The notes beneath the pieces were generated by a model, which saw only the letters and a list, made by a program, of their open reading frames with translations, ran no database searches and was not told the DNA's origin. Below, in pieces: positions 35,450 through 45,651 of a DNA stretch of 64,000 nucleotides; the first letter of the stretch is position 1, and each line of letters begins with the position of its first letter. The position numbers were made by a program, and so were the translations under genes. This DNA is from Oceaniglobus trochenteri (GTDB taxonomy: Bacteria; Pseudomonadota; Alphaproteobacteria; Rhodobacterales; Rhodobacteraceae), in assembly GCF_020529025.1 (NCBI RefSeq), contig NZ_JACNMM010000004.1, forward strand, positions 351,967 through 415,966, given 5' to 3'.

Positions 35450-35678
35450 AAATTCCGCCGCGCCCGTCCCGCACCGCCCGGTAGACGTGAAGCCGAATCG
35501 CCGTGGCCAGCCCGGTTTCGGGGTCGCGGGTGGCGTCTATTTCGGCCGCAAGATCGTTGATCGGGCGTTTCTGTGCTGCGGCAAGGGCGCGGAAGCCCTG
35601 CCAGAAATCATCCTCGAGCGAGACCGAGGTGCGATGCCCGCGCAGGGTAAGCGAATGTTTGCGCGGGCGGTCGTTCAT
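35448..35678 (-). CDS. Ribbon-helix-helix domain protein
   Basis: A 76-residue protein: [20 protein letters not shown] then a helix pair [20 protein letters not shown]. This matches the RHH_4 type of small putative DNA-binding protein. It overlaps the DUF4169 gene by four bases and is the third gene of the fumC operon. Its target is unknown; autoregulation is possible. Confidence 0.75.
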   Translation of the reverse strand: MNDRPRKHSLTLRGHRTSVSLEDDFWQGFRALAAAQKRPINDLAAEIDATRDPETGLATAIRLHVYRAVRDGRGGI

Positions 35679-35859
35679 TCCTCGTCCAGCCGGTGCTGGT
35701 CAAGGGTGCGGGCCGCCCGGGCGTTGCGGGTGGCCTCGAGGATCTTCTCGGCCTTGCTGCGCCCGAAGCTTGCCGCGTTCGCGTCGGCCTTGGCCCGCTT
35801 TTCGTCGCGGGCCTTTTCCTTGCGGGCGCGGTTCAGGTTGATCGGCCCCGACCCCGAGG

Positions 35860-35863
<4 letters not shown>
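35675..35863 (-). CDS. DUF4169 family small basic protein
   Basis: A 62-residue, highly charged helical protein ([20 protein letters not shown], then FGRSKAEKI). It matches the conserved small family seen beside fumC in Rhodobacteraceae. It overlaps fumC and the RHH gene by four bases each. Its Lys/Arg-rich helix suggests nucleic-acid or ribosome contact, but nothing is known. Confidence 0.75.
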
Positions 35864-37251
<1,388 letters not shown>

Positions 37252-37332
37252 TGCAGTCTCCGGCAAAAGGGATTGGTCGGGTTCTAGGCGCCGCGCGGGC
37301 GAAAGGCAATTCTTCGGCGCGCGCCGGTGGCG

Positions 37333-37902
37333 CTAGCAGCGGCGAAAACGATAGATTCGCGCCGGGGGCAGGTTGCGCAAAACCCGTTCGCCCCGTTCAA
37401 CCCGCAGGCCAAGCTTGGCGATGGTTTCCGCAGGCAGGGGCACGCGGGGGCCATAGGTGAACTGCACGAAGGGCGCGCCGGGCGCAAGGATGCGGAAGGC
37501 GGCGCTGACCAGATCATGGACGATGGATTCGGGAATCGACAAGAGCGGCAGGCCCGACACGACGCCATCAACATCGTGAAGATCGGGGGTTTCGGCAGCG
37601 GTCTGCGCCGGGGCGTTGTGGATCGTCACGCCGGGGGGCAGGGCGGTTTGCAGGTAGGTGGCAAGTTCGGGGTCAAGCTCGAACAGGGTCAGGTGGCTTG
37701 GCGGCAGGCCGGCCCGCAGCAGGGCGCGGGATATGCTGCCGGTGCCCGGCCCGAATTCGACAACCCGGCCGCTGGTGGGGCCGAACCCCGAGGCCATGGC
37801 CGCCCCCAGATGGCGCGACGAGGGCGCTATGGCCGAGATCTGGCGGGGGTTGCTTAGCAGGCGACGGCGGAAAATGGCCCGTTCTGAGGTTTGCTCGATC
37901 AC
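37333..37902 (-). CDS. Phospholipid N-methyltransferase-like protein
   Basis: A 189-residue methyltransferase of the PmtA / KsgA-like fold. It begins with a family-typical basic helix (RAIFRRRLLSNPRQISAIAP), then SSRHLGAAMA, the SAM motif VVEFGPGTGSISRALL near residue 46, and FELDPELATYL. The post-motif VSGLPLLSIPE and QFTYGPRVPLP match PmtA enzymes that make phosphatidylcholine from phosphatidylethanolamine. Its size is close to the usual 200 residues. The lipid substrate is inferred, not shown. Confidence 0.75.
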   Translation of the reverse strand: MIEQTSERAIFRRRLLSNPRQISAIAPSSRHLGAAMASGFGPTSGRVVEFGPGTGSISRALLRAGLPPSHLTLFELDPELATYLQTALPPGVTIHNAPAQTAAETPDLHDVDGVVSGLPLLSIPESIVHDLVSAAFRILAPGAPFVQFTYGPRVPLPAETIAKLGLRVERGERVLRNLPPARIYRFRRC

Positions 37903-37929
37903 TGGCCCGTTGTCCGCCCGCTGTGTTTT

Positions 37930-38397
37930 CTAGTGTTTGCGAAAGCTGTCGAGGCTGACAACTTCGCCCGCCGACTTTTCGGCGGCGTCATCCTCGTCTT
38001 CGATGTCGGCCTCGTCATCCTCGGCCTCGTCGTCATCGCGGGTCTGGGTTTCGAAGCGCAGGCCGAATTCCACCGAGGGGTCCACGAAGGTGCGGATCGC
38101 GTCATAGGGAATATACAGCGGTTCGGGGTTTTCGCCAAAGTTCAGCGTGACGGAAAAGCCTTCGTCGGTGACGTCCAGCCCGTCATACCAGTGCTGCATC
38201 ACCACGGTCATTTCATCGGGGTAACGATCCGAAAGCCAATCGGCGATCTCGACGTCGGGATGCATCGTGTCGAACGTTATGAAAAAATGGTGATCGCCCG
38301 GCAGGCCATGCCGGGAAACATCATTCAACACCTCCTGAATCAGGCCCCGCATGGCGCGGTGCATCAGGTTTCCATAGTCGATCGTGCGCGACATCAA
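37930..38397 (-). CDS. SspB-like ClpXP adaptor
   Basis: A 155-residue protein with the alphaproteobacterial SspB pattern: YGNLMHRAMRGLIQEVLNDV near the start, HHFFITFDTMHPDVEIADWL, then YPDEMTVVMQHWYDGL and FGVTLNFGENPEPLYIPYDA in outline. A long acidic linker follows (TRDDDEAEDDEADIEDEDDA) and ends in a short segment EVVSLDSFRKH that would dock on ClpX. SspB delivers ssrA-tagged proteins to ClpXP; the tmRNA gene is only 2 kb away. Two Met codons at the start are possible. Confidence 0.85.
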   Translation of the reverse strand: MMSRTIDYGNLMHRAMRGLIQEVLNDVSRHGLPGDHHFFITFDTMHPDVEIADWLSDRYPDEMTVVMQHWYDGLDVTDEGFSVTLNFGENPEPLYIPYDAIRTFVDPSVEFGLRFETQTRDDDEAEDDEADIEDEDDAAEKSAGEVVSLDSFRKH

Positions 38398-38470
38398 CGG
38401 CCCCCGTTTTGGTAGCTTTCACCATAGTTGATTCCGAGGTGATGAAAAGACCGCGACGGCGCTTTTCGCG

Positions 38471-39727
38471 TCAGGCCCAGCCAAGCGCCGGGATCGCCGC
38501 GCCCGCCAGCGCCATCGTGCCCAGCACCGCAGGCAGGGGCCAGTGCCGCCACAGCAGAAGCGCCCCGGCACAAAGCGCCAGCACCACGGCCGCCAGGTTC
38601 ATGCTGAGCGGATCGGGCAGGATGACGCGCAGCGGGCCAAGGGTTGCGGTGCCCACCGAGTCGAAAAAGACATGGGCGGCAAACCAGACCGAAAGGTTCA
38701 GGATCACCCCGACAACCGCGGCGGTGATGGCGCCAAGGGCCCCGGTCAGCCGGGGGCGTGTGGCGATCCAGTCAAGATAGGGGGCGCCTGCAAAGATCCA
38801 CAGAAAACAGGGCACGAAGGTGACCCAAAGCGCCACCGCACCGGCGAGAATGCCAAGGGCGATTCCATCGGCGGCAAAGCCCGCCATGAAGGCCACGAAC
38901 TGTGTCACGAGAATGAGCGGGCCGGGCGTGGTTTCGGCCAGGCCGAGGGCATCCATCATCTGCTCGGTGCTCAGCCAGCCCCGCTGTGCCACCACCTCTT
39001 GCGTCATGTAGGCCAGAACGGCATAGGCGCCGCCGAAGGTGACGACGGCAAGTTTCGAAAAGAGCCCGGCGATTTCAAGCAAAAGGGCCTGATCGGTGGC
39101 GGCAAGCAGGGCAACGGGCGCGGCCCAGATGGCCAGCCATATCGCCACCGTGCGAAGGGTGCGGGGGCGCAGGGGCGGATCATCGCCGGGCGCCAGCGCG
39201 GTTTTGGCCCGCCAGGCGCCCCAGGCCCCCGCCAGCGCGATGATCAGGGGGAAGGGCAGGCGCAGCGCGAAGATCGCGACGAAGGACAGCGCGGCGATGA
39301 TCCAGCCGGCATGGCCCACCAGCGCCCGGCGCGCGACGCGGATCAGCGCCTCGACCACCACGATCACGACGGTTGCCTTGACGCCGAGGAACAGCGCCAT
39401 GATCAGCGGCAGGTCCCCCCAAAGCGCATAGCCCGCCGCCAGCCCGAAGATGACCAGCGCCCCCGGCAGCACGAACAGAACGCCCGCCAGCACACCGCCC
39501 CAGGTGCCGCGCAATCGCCAACCTGCATAGGTGGCCAGCTGCGTCGCCTCGGGGCCGGGCAGCAGCATGCAGAAGGACAGCGCGTTGAGAAAGCTGCGTT
39601 CGTCCAGCCATGGGCGACGGTCCACCAACTCGCGGTGCATCAGGGCGATCTGCGCCGCCGGGCCGCCGAAGGACAGCAGGCCGATCCGCCCGAAGACGCG
39701 GACAAGTTCACAAAAGCTGGGCGGCAT
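38471..39727 (-). CDS. chrA: Chromate efflux transporter
   Basis: A 418-residue membrane protein of the CHR family with two homologous halves. Half one opens IGLLSFGGPAAQIALMHREL, and half two repeats LAVVTFGGAYAVLAYMTQEV with a similar FGG pattern. About ten to twelve membrane spans are expected. LPGPEATQLATYAGWRLRG is the conserved CHR loop. The ATG at 39727 follows GGAAGGACC. It exports chromate by proton exchange. A longer frame to 39850 is not membrane-like. Confidence 0.88.
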   Translation of the reverse strand: MPPSFCELVRVFGRIGLLSFGGPAAQIALMHRELVDRRPWLDERSFLNALSFCMLLPGPEATQLATYAGWRLRGTWGGVLAGVLFVLPGALVIFGLAAGYALWGDLPLIMALFLGVKATVVIVVVEALIRVARRALVGHAGWIIAALSFVAIFALRLPFPLIIALAGAWGAWRAKTALAPGDDPPLRPRTLRTVAIWLAIWAAPVALLAATDQALLLEIAGLFSKLAVVTFGGAYAVLAYMTQEVVAQRGWLSTEQMMDALGLAETTPGPLILVTQFVAFMAGFAADGIALGILAGAVALWVTFVPCFLWIFAGAPYLDWIATRPRLTGALGAITAAVVGVILNLSVWFAAHVFFDSVGTATLGPLRVILPDPLSMNLAAVVLALCAGALLLWRHWPLPAVLGTMALAGAAIPALGWA

Positions 39728-39809
39728 CGGGGCGGTCCTTCCGGGCGGCTGGTTCGGGCCGCAGCCTTGGCCAGAACGCCGGGAAGGGCAAGGGGCGCCC
39801 GGCCGCAAT

Positions 39810-40235
39810 TCATGACAGCGATTCCCCCGAAAGGCAGACGACCATGGCATCCGGCGGGATCAGCTCCAACTGTTGGAACAGGGCCAGAAAATCGAAGTGG
39901 TTGTAGGCTTCGACAATCTTTCCGCCTTCGAACCTTGCGGTGGTCTGGGCTGTGGTGTCGACCATGGCGGTGTTGATCTGCGATTGCGCGCGGATGCGGA
40001 TCATGGCGGTCACCCAATCGCCGTCGGAGAGGGCCATCACGACGGTGAATTCGCGGATCGTGACCATGTTCAGCATGGCCAGCACCATCGTCTTGAAGTC
40101 TTCCGGCGTCAGTTTCATGTCGGGCATCAGACCGGCGGCTTCGACATCGGGGGCAAAGATGTCATCCACCACGTCCATGTCCCCCCGGATCCAGACACGG
40201 TGCAGGAAATCGTTCAGGATCTGGGCATTGGTCAT
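39810..40235 (-). CDS. NTF2/SnoaL-like fold protein
   Basis: A 141-residue protein: NDFLHRVWIRGDMDVVDDIFAPD in two parts (NDFLHRVWIRGD, MDVVDDIFAPD), followed by EDFKTMVLAMLNMV and ARFEGGKIVEAYNHFDFLALFQQL. This helix-strand order is that of SnoaL-like polyketide cyclase / ester-cyclase folds. No catalytic residues can be assigned. It lies between chrA and the tmRNA gene. Confidence 0.75.
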   Translation of the reverse strand: MTNAQILNDFLHRVWIRGDMDVVDDIFAPDVEAAGLMPDMKLTPEDFKTMVLAMLNMVTIREFTVVMALSDGDWVTAMIRIRAQSQINTAMVDTTAQTTARFEGGKIVEAYNHFDFLALFQQLELIPPDAMVVCLSGESLS

Positions 40236-40334
40236 CGCGCGGCCTTTCACAACTGTGATTGGTCCGGTTCTATGCCCCAAACCTTGAGAATCCGTGAAGC
40301 CCCATGGTCAGGGTTCGGTCAGGGCCGGAAATGT

Positions 40335-40660
40335 GGGAAAGTGCAGGCTTCTGTTGCCAGGTGCCTGCGAACCCCGCCTTACGCGGCTAGGCGCAAGGAC
40401 TTAAGATTTGGTAACAGTGACAGCTTACGCTGCGACTGCGACCGGAGCATGGTTGTTATTGGCAACTATACTATATGCACCGATATCGGTGGTAGCTCAC
40501 CGAGTAAAAGCAACAGCTTTAGACGTTTGTCGATCCTGTTTCGGCCCCATATTCCCCCAATAAGGGAAGTGTTGGTGGAGCCGCCGGGTACCGCCCCCGG
40601 GTCCAATCCGCTTATTACCTGCGCGTTTATCACCATAGTCGGGTTGCCCCGACAGGATTG
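40335..40660 (-). ncRNA. ssrA: Circularly permuted two-piece tmRNA
   Basis: Read on the minus strand, the acceptor piece comes first and ends in CGGCTCC-A-CCA at 40573. A short spacer follows, then the coding piece begins at 40548 with GGGGCCG. The two ends pair as a seven-base acceptor stem (GGGGCCG with CGGCTCC, one G-U). A T-arm stem CCGGG/CCCGG with a seven-base loop abuts the acceptor strand. The tag reading frame at 40463-40425 encodes ANNNHAPVAVAA and stops with TAA, resuming with a GCC codon. The outer limits are approximate: the acceptor piece starts near 40657, next to hairpin 40638-40653, and the coding piece ends near the hairpin GCAGGC/GCCTGC around 40340-40370. Confidence 0.88.
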
Positions 40661-40721
40661 AAAGTAGGGCGTTCCCAGATGGATTTCAAGGGTTCTTCGC
40701 AGGCTTCGGTGGCCGGCCCCG

Positions 40722-42296
40722 TCACAGGGCCAGGCGTGCCGAACAATCGATTTTCAGCAGGTCAAGCTGTGCCTCGGCCAGTTTCAGATCGAGAAGACCG
40801 ATCAGCAGGGCATCGACTGGGCCGCCCACCAGGCCGACGACGCGATCAAGCCCCCCCAGCACGTTGCCCAGCAGCCCGCCGACAGGGCCGGGCAGGACAT
40901 CGGCGATGATGTCGACCAGCAGGTGGCGCAGGTCCTGGCGAAGCGAGGCGGTAAGCCCCGGCGTGGTGGGCCCGAAGGTTTTTGAGCGGCCCTGGGCGTA
41001 ATCGCCGTAGGTGAACGACACCGAACGGCTGACCGGTTCATAACGGTAGCCCTCGCTGTCCATGTGATCGGTGCTGCCGCCCAGCGACAGGCCCAGGGCA
41101 CGGGCCGAGATGGACACCTGAAGAAGATCGGCCTCGACCGGGGAAAAGACTGCGACGGGTTGGCTTGCGGACTCGCTGCAGGCATTGCCGCCATCCGACA
41201 GCCGCGCCGCCGCATTGGCCACATCGATGATCAGGTTCAGTTCCACCAGTCCGGCAAGGCGCACGCCGGTGATGTGCAGGCGGATCTGCGACGTGCGGGC
41301 CACGGCGTTCGGGTCGCCCGGAACTGCGCTCAGCACGATCTGGCGGGGGTCGGAGACCTGCACCAGCACATCGGCCCCGGCCAAGGCACCGATATCCAGA
41401 TTCACCCCCAGATCGACGACCCGCGCGCCCAGTATTTCGGCAGAGCCGAAAACGATATCGGCGACCGAAAGTTCGACTTCGTGAATGGGAGAGCCGATGA
41501 CGGTGCGGCGCAGCGCTTCGTCAAGGTAGATCAGATCGCCAAGCCGGATGTCGCCCAGCAGGTTGGAAACAGTCCGCCCGGTGGCCGTGCCCATGATCGT
41601 CGAAGCGTCGATCTGGGCATCCAGGACGTCGCCATAGGTGGTATGGCCGGGCTGGAGGATATCGGCCTCGGCGGCGACAAGGCCGAGGAACTCGAACCCG
41701 CGCAACCGCAGGCCGTGGCCCGAGCAGAGGGTGTCGAGACTTGCGCCAAGCACCGGGCGCAGCATGTCGCGGAACAGGTTGAGGCTGAGAAGGCAGTTGG
41801 ACAGGGCAAAGCTGACCCGGGGCTTCAGCGCGGCGGTGGCGGCGCGGGCGATCATCAGCTCTTCTTCGGGCAGGAAGGCATTCAGGACAAAGAAATGAGG
41901 CCGCGCCCTTGCGGTCACCCGCACGGCGTTCATGCCATCCAGCCGCCACTGATCGGAAGCGGGGGCGAAATGGTGATCGGGGGACAGGTGGCCAAAGACG
42001 ACATGGCCATCGGGCAGGGGCAGCATGGGAAAGGGCCAACGCCCGGGCCGCGCGTTGGTGTCCTGTGCCGCGCGGCGCGAGATCGGCGCGGTGTCGAAAT
42101 TTCGGATCGCGGTCAGGGCGGCCAGATCGGCCTTGGCCTGGACGTGGCGTTTCTGGGCGTTCAGGCTGGTCAGGTCGATGGCCAGCCCCAGCGCGATGAT
42201 GATGGCGGGCATCATCACCATGACGAAAACGCTCAGCCCGCCGTCTTCGCGGTGGGCGAGGACGCGCAGGCGGGCGCGCAACGCCCGCCCACTCAC
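40722..42296 (-). CDS. TadG-like pilus assembly protein
   Basis: A 524-residue protein starting with GTG at 42296, overlapping the TadE-like stop (GTGA). The N-terminus is EDGGLSVFVMVMMPAIIIAL, a single hydrophobic segment with a preceding acidic pair as in TadE/TadG pseudopilin-like proteins. AIDLTSLNAQKRHVQAKADLAAL is the Tad domain signature in two parts (AIDLTSLNAQKRHV and QAKADLAAL). The long C-terminal region is predicted to be outside the membrane. It would help assemble Flp pili. No tadA/B/C or flp genes are in the window, so the pair is separate from the main cluster. Confidence 0.8.
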   Translation of the reverse strand: MSGRALRARLRVLAHREDGGLSVFVMVMMPAIIIALGLAIDLTSLNAQKRHVQAKADLAALTAIRNFDTAPISRRAAQDTNARPGRWPFPMLPLPDGHVVFGHLSPDHHFAPASDQWRLDGMNAVRVTARARPHFFVLNAFLPEEELMIARAATAALKPRVSFALSNCLLSLNLFRDMLRPVLGASLDTLCSGHGLRLRGFEFLGLVAAEADILQPGHTTYGDVLDAQIDASTIMGTATGRTVSNLLGDIRLGDLIYLDEALRRTVIGSPIHEVELSVADIVFGSAEILGARVVDLGVNLDIGALAGADVLVQVSDPRQIVLSAVPGDPNAVARTSQIRLHITGVRLAGLVELNLIIDVANAAARLSDGGNACSESASQPVAVFSPVEADLLQVSISARALGLSLGGSTDHMDSEGYRYEPVSRSVSFTYGDYAQGRSKTFGPTTPGLTASLRQDLRHLLVDIIADVLPGPVGGLLGNVLGGLDRVVGLVGGPVDALLIGLLDLKLAEAQLDLLKIDCSARLAL

Positions 42297-42745
42297 AGGA
42301 CCATCTCCGCCGAGCCTGAAAGGTTCGGGATCGTAAAGCCGATCAGCCCCCCCAGACGATGGGCCAGGGTTTCCGCCAGATCGTACTGAACCATGACCGA
42401 AATCGTCCGACCCGATTCGCCCGAATGGCAGATCACGCTGTTCACACGTTCGGGGGTGACAAAGGGCAGGCCCTCGGCAAGTTTCGGCATCAGGTCGGAC
42501 TGCAGCGCAAGGCAAAGTTCATTGGTGGGAATGGCGCGGTCAACATAGGTCAGCGACAAACGTGTCATGTCCGAGGCAAGTTGTTGAACATCGCTGAGGG
42601 TAGCGAAATAAAGGCAGATCGCGGCGATCGTCAGGCAGACTAGAAAGATCCCGGGCAGCAGGATGACAAATTCAACCGAGATGTTGCCGTCCTCGGCGCG
42701 CAGGAAGCGTTCAGTCCTCTTTTTTACAAGTGATTTTTCCAACAT
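42293..42745 (-). CDS. TadE-like pseudopilin
   Basis: A 150-residue protein with a basic leader (EKSLVKKRTERFLRAEDG) followed by NISVEFVILLPGIFLVCLT, the glycine-cleaved pseudopilin-type hydrophobic segment with Glu at position +5. The rest is periplasmic with two Cys (LCLALQ, VICHSG). It overlaps the TadG-like gene (GTGA) and is the first gene of the pair. Prepilin peptidase processing is expected. Confidence 0.8.
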   Translation of the reverse strand: MLEKSLVKKRTERFLRAEDGNISVEFVILLPGIFLVCLTIAAICLYFATLSDVQQLASDMTRLSLTYVDRAIPTNELCLALQSDLMPKLAEGLPFVTPERVNSVICHSGESGRTISVMVQYDLAETLAHRLGGLIGFTIPNLSGSAEMVL

Positions 42746-43100
42746 CGGATTGTCTCCACGGAGCAGGGGTGAAGATTTGGAACTCTCCGTATGGTTGTGA
42801 TTGGGGCCGAGAGAGAAGGCATTTTTAGGGCCGGATTCAGGCGCGTTTCGCGCAATTCTGCCTTCATGCGGTCACACATGTGGCAATGCACGAAGAATGT
42901 GCAAAGCCCGATGCGCAACGGGCTTTGAAATGCAGGGAAATGGCGCGTTAACACTTTGGGCGCGGCAGGATTGCGGCGCGCAGGAAACGACCGGGCGCGC
43001 GATTTAATTTTTTCGGTGAAATTGGAAATGTTGCGGGGAAAGGTGAGGGTTCATTTGTGCAGAAACAAATGGAATCCGATGCCGCGATTCCCCTGAAATG
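42746..43100. other. Intergenic region upstream of tadE-like gene
   Basis: About 350 bases without a convincing ORF. It is AT-richer than its surroundings in parts (TTTAATTTTTT near 43004-43014) and must hold the leftward tadE promoter. A small inverted pair CATTTGTGCAG/AAACAAATG lies at about 43053-43071 (ATTTGTGCAGAAACAAAT). Nothing else is recognisable. Confidence 0.5.
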
Positions 43101-43130
43101 GAATTGACGCCGAACGTGCGGCGTCAATTC
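43101..43130. terminator. Perfect 12-bp hairpin at the end of the binding-protein gene
   Basis: GAATTGACGCCG, a six-base loop, then CGGCGTCAATTC. It lies 19 bases after the stop of the minus-strand binding-protein gene. No long T-tract follows on that strand, and only CTGTTTT follows on the other, so it is a stabilising or intrinsic terminator of uncertain strength. Confidence 0.6.
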
Positions 43131-43148
43131 CTGTTTTCGTGCGGTTTC

Positions 43149-44192
43149 TCAGAAACCGGCCTTGATCTTCTCGAAGGTCTCGGATTGCTTTTCGCGCAGT
43201 TCGTTCGACATGGGCAGCTGGGCCAGAACGGGTGCGTCGATCTGGCCAAGGCCTACGGCGCTCAGCGCCTCGTCACCGAAGCTTTGCATGGCGGTGGCGT
43301 TGGAGTGGCCATAGCCCGCATCAAGAAGCGGTTCGGTCGAGGAAGGGTCGAGCATGGCGTTCATGAAGCCATAGGCCTTGTCCTCGGACCCCTGACCGTC
43401 CTTCAGGTTGACGTAGCCGCACAGCCAGAGCGACGATCCCTCGGTTGCTTCGCGCTGGAAGCCGATGGGGAAGCCTTCCTCGACCATGGTGGGCAGGGTC
43501 TCGTTCCAGGCCCAGGCCACCAGAACCTCGCCCGTGGCCAGAAGCTGGGCCAGTTCGGCCGGGTCGGTCCAGTAGGTGCGCAGGTTGCCGTGCACCTCGC
43601 GCAGCCAATCGCTTGCCGCCTGGAACTGTTCGTCGGTGGCGGTGGTCCAATCGGTGGTGCCGGTGGCCAGGTAGGCCAGCGCATAGGCATCGTCGACGTT
43701 GTCGGGCAGGGTGATGCGCGCGGCGTACTTGGGGTTCTTGAACACCTCGAGGCTGGCGACATCCTCGGCCGGGACCTCGTCGGTGTTGTAGGCAATGCCG
43801 GTCGAGCCGAAATCGGTGGGAATGAAGAAGGTGTCGGTGTCGGCCGACACGTCCTTGCCCGTCAGGTTGGCATCCAGATCACCGTAGGCCGCGATGCGCG
43901 AGGTGTCCCAGGGTTCGAGAATGCCGGATTCGACCCATTTGGTGACCGAGCCGGCACAGACGTGGCTGACATCGGCGGTAAAGCCCGAGCGCAGCTTCTG
44001 GAAGGCTTCCTCCTCGTCACCGAAGAAGGCGAAGGTCGGGCTGGCGCCGTTTTCTTCCACGTATTTGTTGTGGAATGCGGGAATTTCGAACCCCGGGTAA
44101 TCGAACACCAGAAGTTCGGCATCCTGTGCCAATGCGGCACCGGCAACCAGCGACAGCGCGCTGGAACAGAAGAGGGCGGTATACTTGGTCAA
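43149..44192 (-). CDS. ABC transporter periplasmic binding protein, spermidine/putrescine type
   Basis: A 347-residue exported protein. The signal peptide is MTKYTALFCSSALSLVAGAA with cleavage near ALA-QD (residue 22). It has LLVFDYPGFEIPAFHNKY, FTADVSHVCAGSVTKWVESG, IPTDFGSTGIAYNTDEVP and AWAWNETLPTM, all as in PotD/PotF group 1 solute-binding proteins. It binds a polyamine or similar cationic ligand in the periplasm. No permease or ATPase genes are adjacent on either side, so it is an orphan or its partners lie elsewhere. Confidence 0.85.
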   Translation of the reverse strand: MTKYTALFCSSALSLVAGAALAQDAELLVFDYPGFEIPAFHNKYVEENGASPTFAFFGDEEEAFQKLRSGFTADVSHVCAGSVTKWVESGILEPWDTSRIAAYGDLDANLTGKDVSADTDTFFIPTDFGSTGIAYNTDEVPAEDVASLEVFKNPKYAARITLPDNVDDAYALAYLATGTTDWTTATDEQFQAASDWLREVHGNLRTYWTDPAELAQLLATGEVLVAWAWNETLPTMVEEGFPIGFQREATEGSSLWLCGYVNLKDGQGSEDKAYGFMNAMLDPSSTEPLLDAGYGHSNATAMQSFGDEALSAVGLGQIDAPVLAQLPMSNELREKQSETFEKIKAGF

Positions 44193-44350
44193 TGGCTTTC
44201 CTCCCGTGAAGGCGTGGCGTGAATCGTTGTGACGTTAGGGGGCCGACCGGCGCCAGACAAGGCGAAAGGCAAGGCGAATGTCGCGGTCGCGGTCAGGATC
44301 GGTTAGGCTGGCGCGAAAGGGAAGGGCGGCGTCGGTCGCGAGCGGGGTTT

Positions 44351-44412
44351 GGGGGCGCTGCCCCCGGTCGCCTGCGGCGCCCTCCCCCGGGATATTTGGG
44401 GACCAAAGATGG
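44351..44412 (+). repeat. Structured class B repeat upstream of acuI
   Basis: GGGGGC-GCTG-CCCCC hairpin, then GTCGCCTGCGGCGCC stem-like segment, then CTCCCCCGGGATATTTGG and GGACCAAAGATGG. It matches 18131-18195 ahead of cimA in order, spacing and core. The core ends eight bases before the chosen acuI start. Confidence 0.6.
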
Positions 44413-44420
44413 AGAAGCGG

Positions 44421-45410
44421 ATGTTCAAGGCATTGGTGGTGGAGAAGGACGAGGACGGGAAAACGCGCGCCGAAGTTCAGGAAATCTCCGAGGACAGGCT
44501 GCCCGAGGGAGAGGTGACGGTGGCGGTCGAATATTCCACCGTCAACTACAAGGACGGGTTGTGCATCGGGCCCGGCGGCGGGCTGGTGCGCACCTATCCC
44601 CATGTGCCCGGCATCGATCTTGCCGGCACCGTCGAGGCGAGCGACGATCCGCGCTATGCCCCCGGCGACAGGGTGGTTCTGACCGGCTGGCGGGTGGGCG
44701 AAGCGCATTGGGGCGGCCATGCCCAGAAGGTGCGGGTGAAGGCCGATTGGCTGGTGCCGCTGCCCGAGGGGCTGGACCCGCGGCGCGCCATGGCGGTGGG
44801 CACCGCCGGTTTCACGGCCATGCTGGCGGTCATGGCGCTGGAGGATCACGGGTTGGCTACCGGGCAGGGGCCGGTTCTGGTGACGGGCGCGGCGGGCGGT
44901 GTCGGGTCGATCGCGACGGCGCTTCTTGCGGCGCTGGGGCATGAGGTGGCCGCCGTCACCGGGCGCCCCGAGCAGGAGGGATACCTGCGCGACCTTGGTG
45001 CGCAGCGGATCGTGGCGCGCGGCGAGATCGACGAGACCATCAAGCGCCCGCTGGAGGGCGAGACCTGGGCCGGCTGTGTCGATGCGGTGGGCGGCGCGAT
45101 GCTGGCGCGGGTCCTGGGGCAGATGAAATACGGCGCCAGCGTGGCCGCCGTGGGCCTGGCCGGGGGGGCGACGCTGCCCGCCTCGGTGATCCCGTTCCTG
45201 CTGCGGGGCGTGAACCTTCTGGGGATCGACTCGGTGATGCAGCCTTTCGCCAACCGCCAGCGGGCCTGGGCGCGGATCGCGCGCGATCTGCCCCTGGACA
45301 AGCTGGACAGCATGATCGTTCCGGCGACGCTGAACGATCTGCCCGAGCTGGGGGCGGCCATCCTCAAGGGACAGGTGCGCGGCAGGGTGGTGGTGGATGT
45401 GAACGCCTGA
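44421..45410 (+). CDS. acuI: Acryloyl-CoA reductase (AcuI-type MDR oxidoreductase)
   Basis: A 329-residue zinc-free medium-chain dehydrogenase, starting at the ATG 44421 (MFKALVVEKDEDGKTRAEVQ), which follows GGAGAAGCGG. Motifs: TVNYKDGLCIGPGGGLVRTY near residue 42, VLTGWRVGEAHWGGHAQKVR, VGTAGFTAMLAV, and the NADPH site VTGAAGGVGSIATALLA near 153. AcuI reduces acryloyl-CoA to propionyl-CoA, detoxifying acrylate released from DMSP and serving 3-hydroxypropionate metabolism. The adjacent BCCT carrier would fit DMSP or betaine import. No DMSP lyase gene is in the window. Confidence 0.88.
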   Translation: MFKALVVEKDEDGKTRAEVQEISEDRLPEGEVTVAVEYSTVNYKDGLCIGPGGGLVRTYPHVPGIDLAGTVEASDDPRYAPGDRVVLTGWRVGEAHWGGHAQKVRVKADWLVPLPEGLDPRRAMAVGTAGFTAMLAVMALEDHGLATGQGPVLVTGAAGGVGSIATALLAALGHEVAAVTGRPEQEGYLRDLGAQRIVARGEIDETIKRPLEGETWAGCVDAVGGAMLARVLGQMKYGASVAAVGLAGGATLPASVIPFLLRGVNLLGIDSVMQPFANRQRAWARIARDLPLDKLDSMIVPATLNDLPELGAAILKGQVRGRVVVDVNA

Positions 45411-45532
45411 ACCGCGGCGCGGCTTTGGTTGCGCACCGGGGGGTGCGCCTGCTAGCCTTGTTTCACGAACGCGGCCGCCGCCTGCGCCCGAAGGGGGTGT
45501 CGGCGGCGTAACAAGGTTGAAATCACCGCTAA

Positions 45533-45567
45533 CCCGGGGCGAAGCGTCGCTTTTCGCACCGCCCGGG
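45533..45567. promoter_or_regulatory. Stable hairpin in the BCCT upstream region
   Basis: CCCGGG (45533-45538) pairs with CCCGGG (45562-45567). Inside, GCGAA (45539-45543) pairs with TTCGC (45553-45557), leaving a four-base bulge. It lies 85 bases before the BCCT start and could affect leader folding. It has no T-tract, so it is not a standard terminator. Confidence 0.35.
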
Positions 45568-45651
45568 GCAGAATGATCCGGTCTTCTTTCCATGTGAATA
45601 CCGCGATCGAAGGTCGCGCAACAACGACCCCGCACAAAAAGGGACAACCAT

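Noticed and set aside
39873..40661. A 262-codon plus-strand frame over the NTF2-like gene and tmRNA
   Set aside because: It is antisense to a supported gene and to the tmRNA, whose acceptor stem and tag explain the conserved structure.
45431..45448. Hairpin GCGCACC/GGTGCGC after acuI
   Set aside because: No T-tract follows, and the stem is short; I cannot call it a terminator with confidence.
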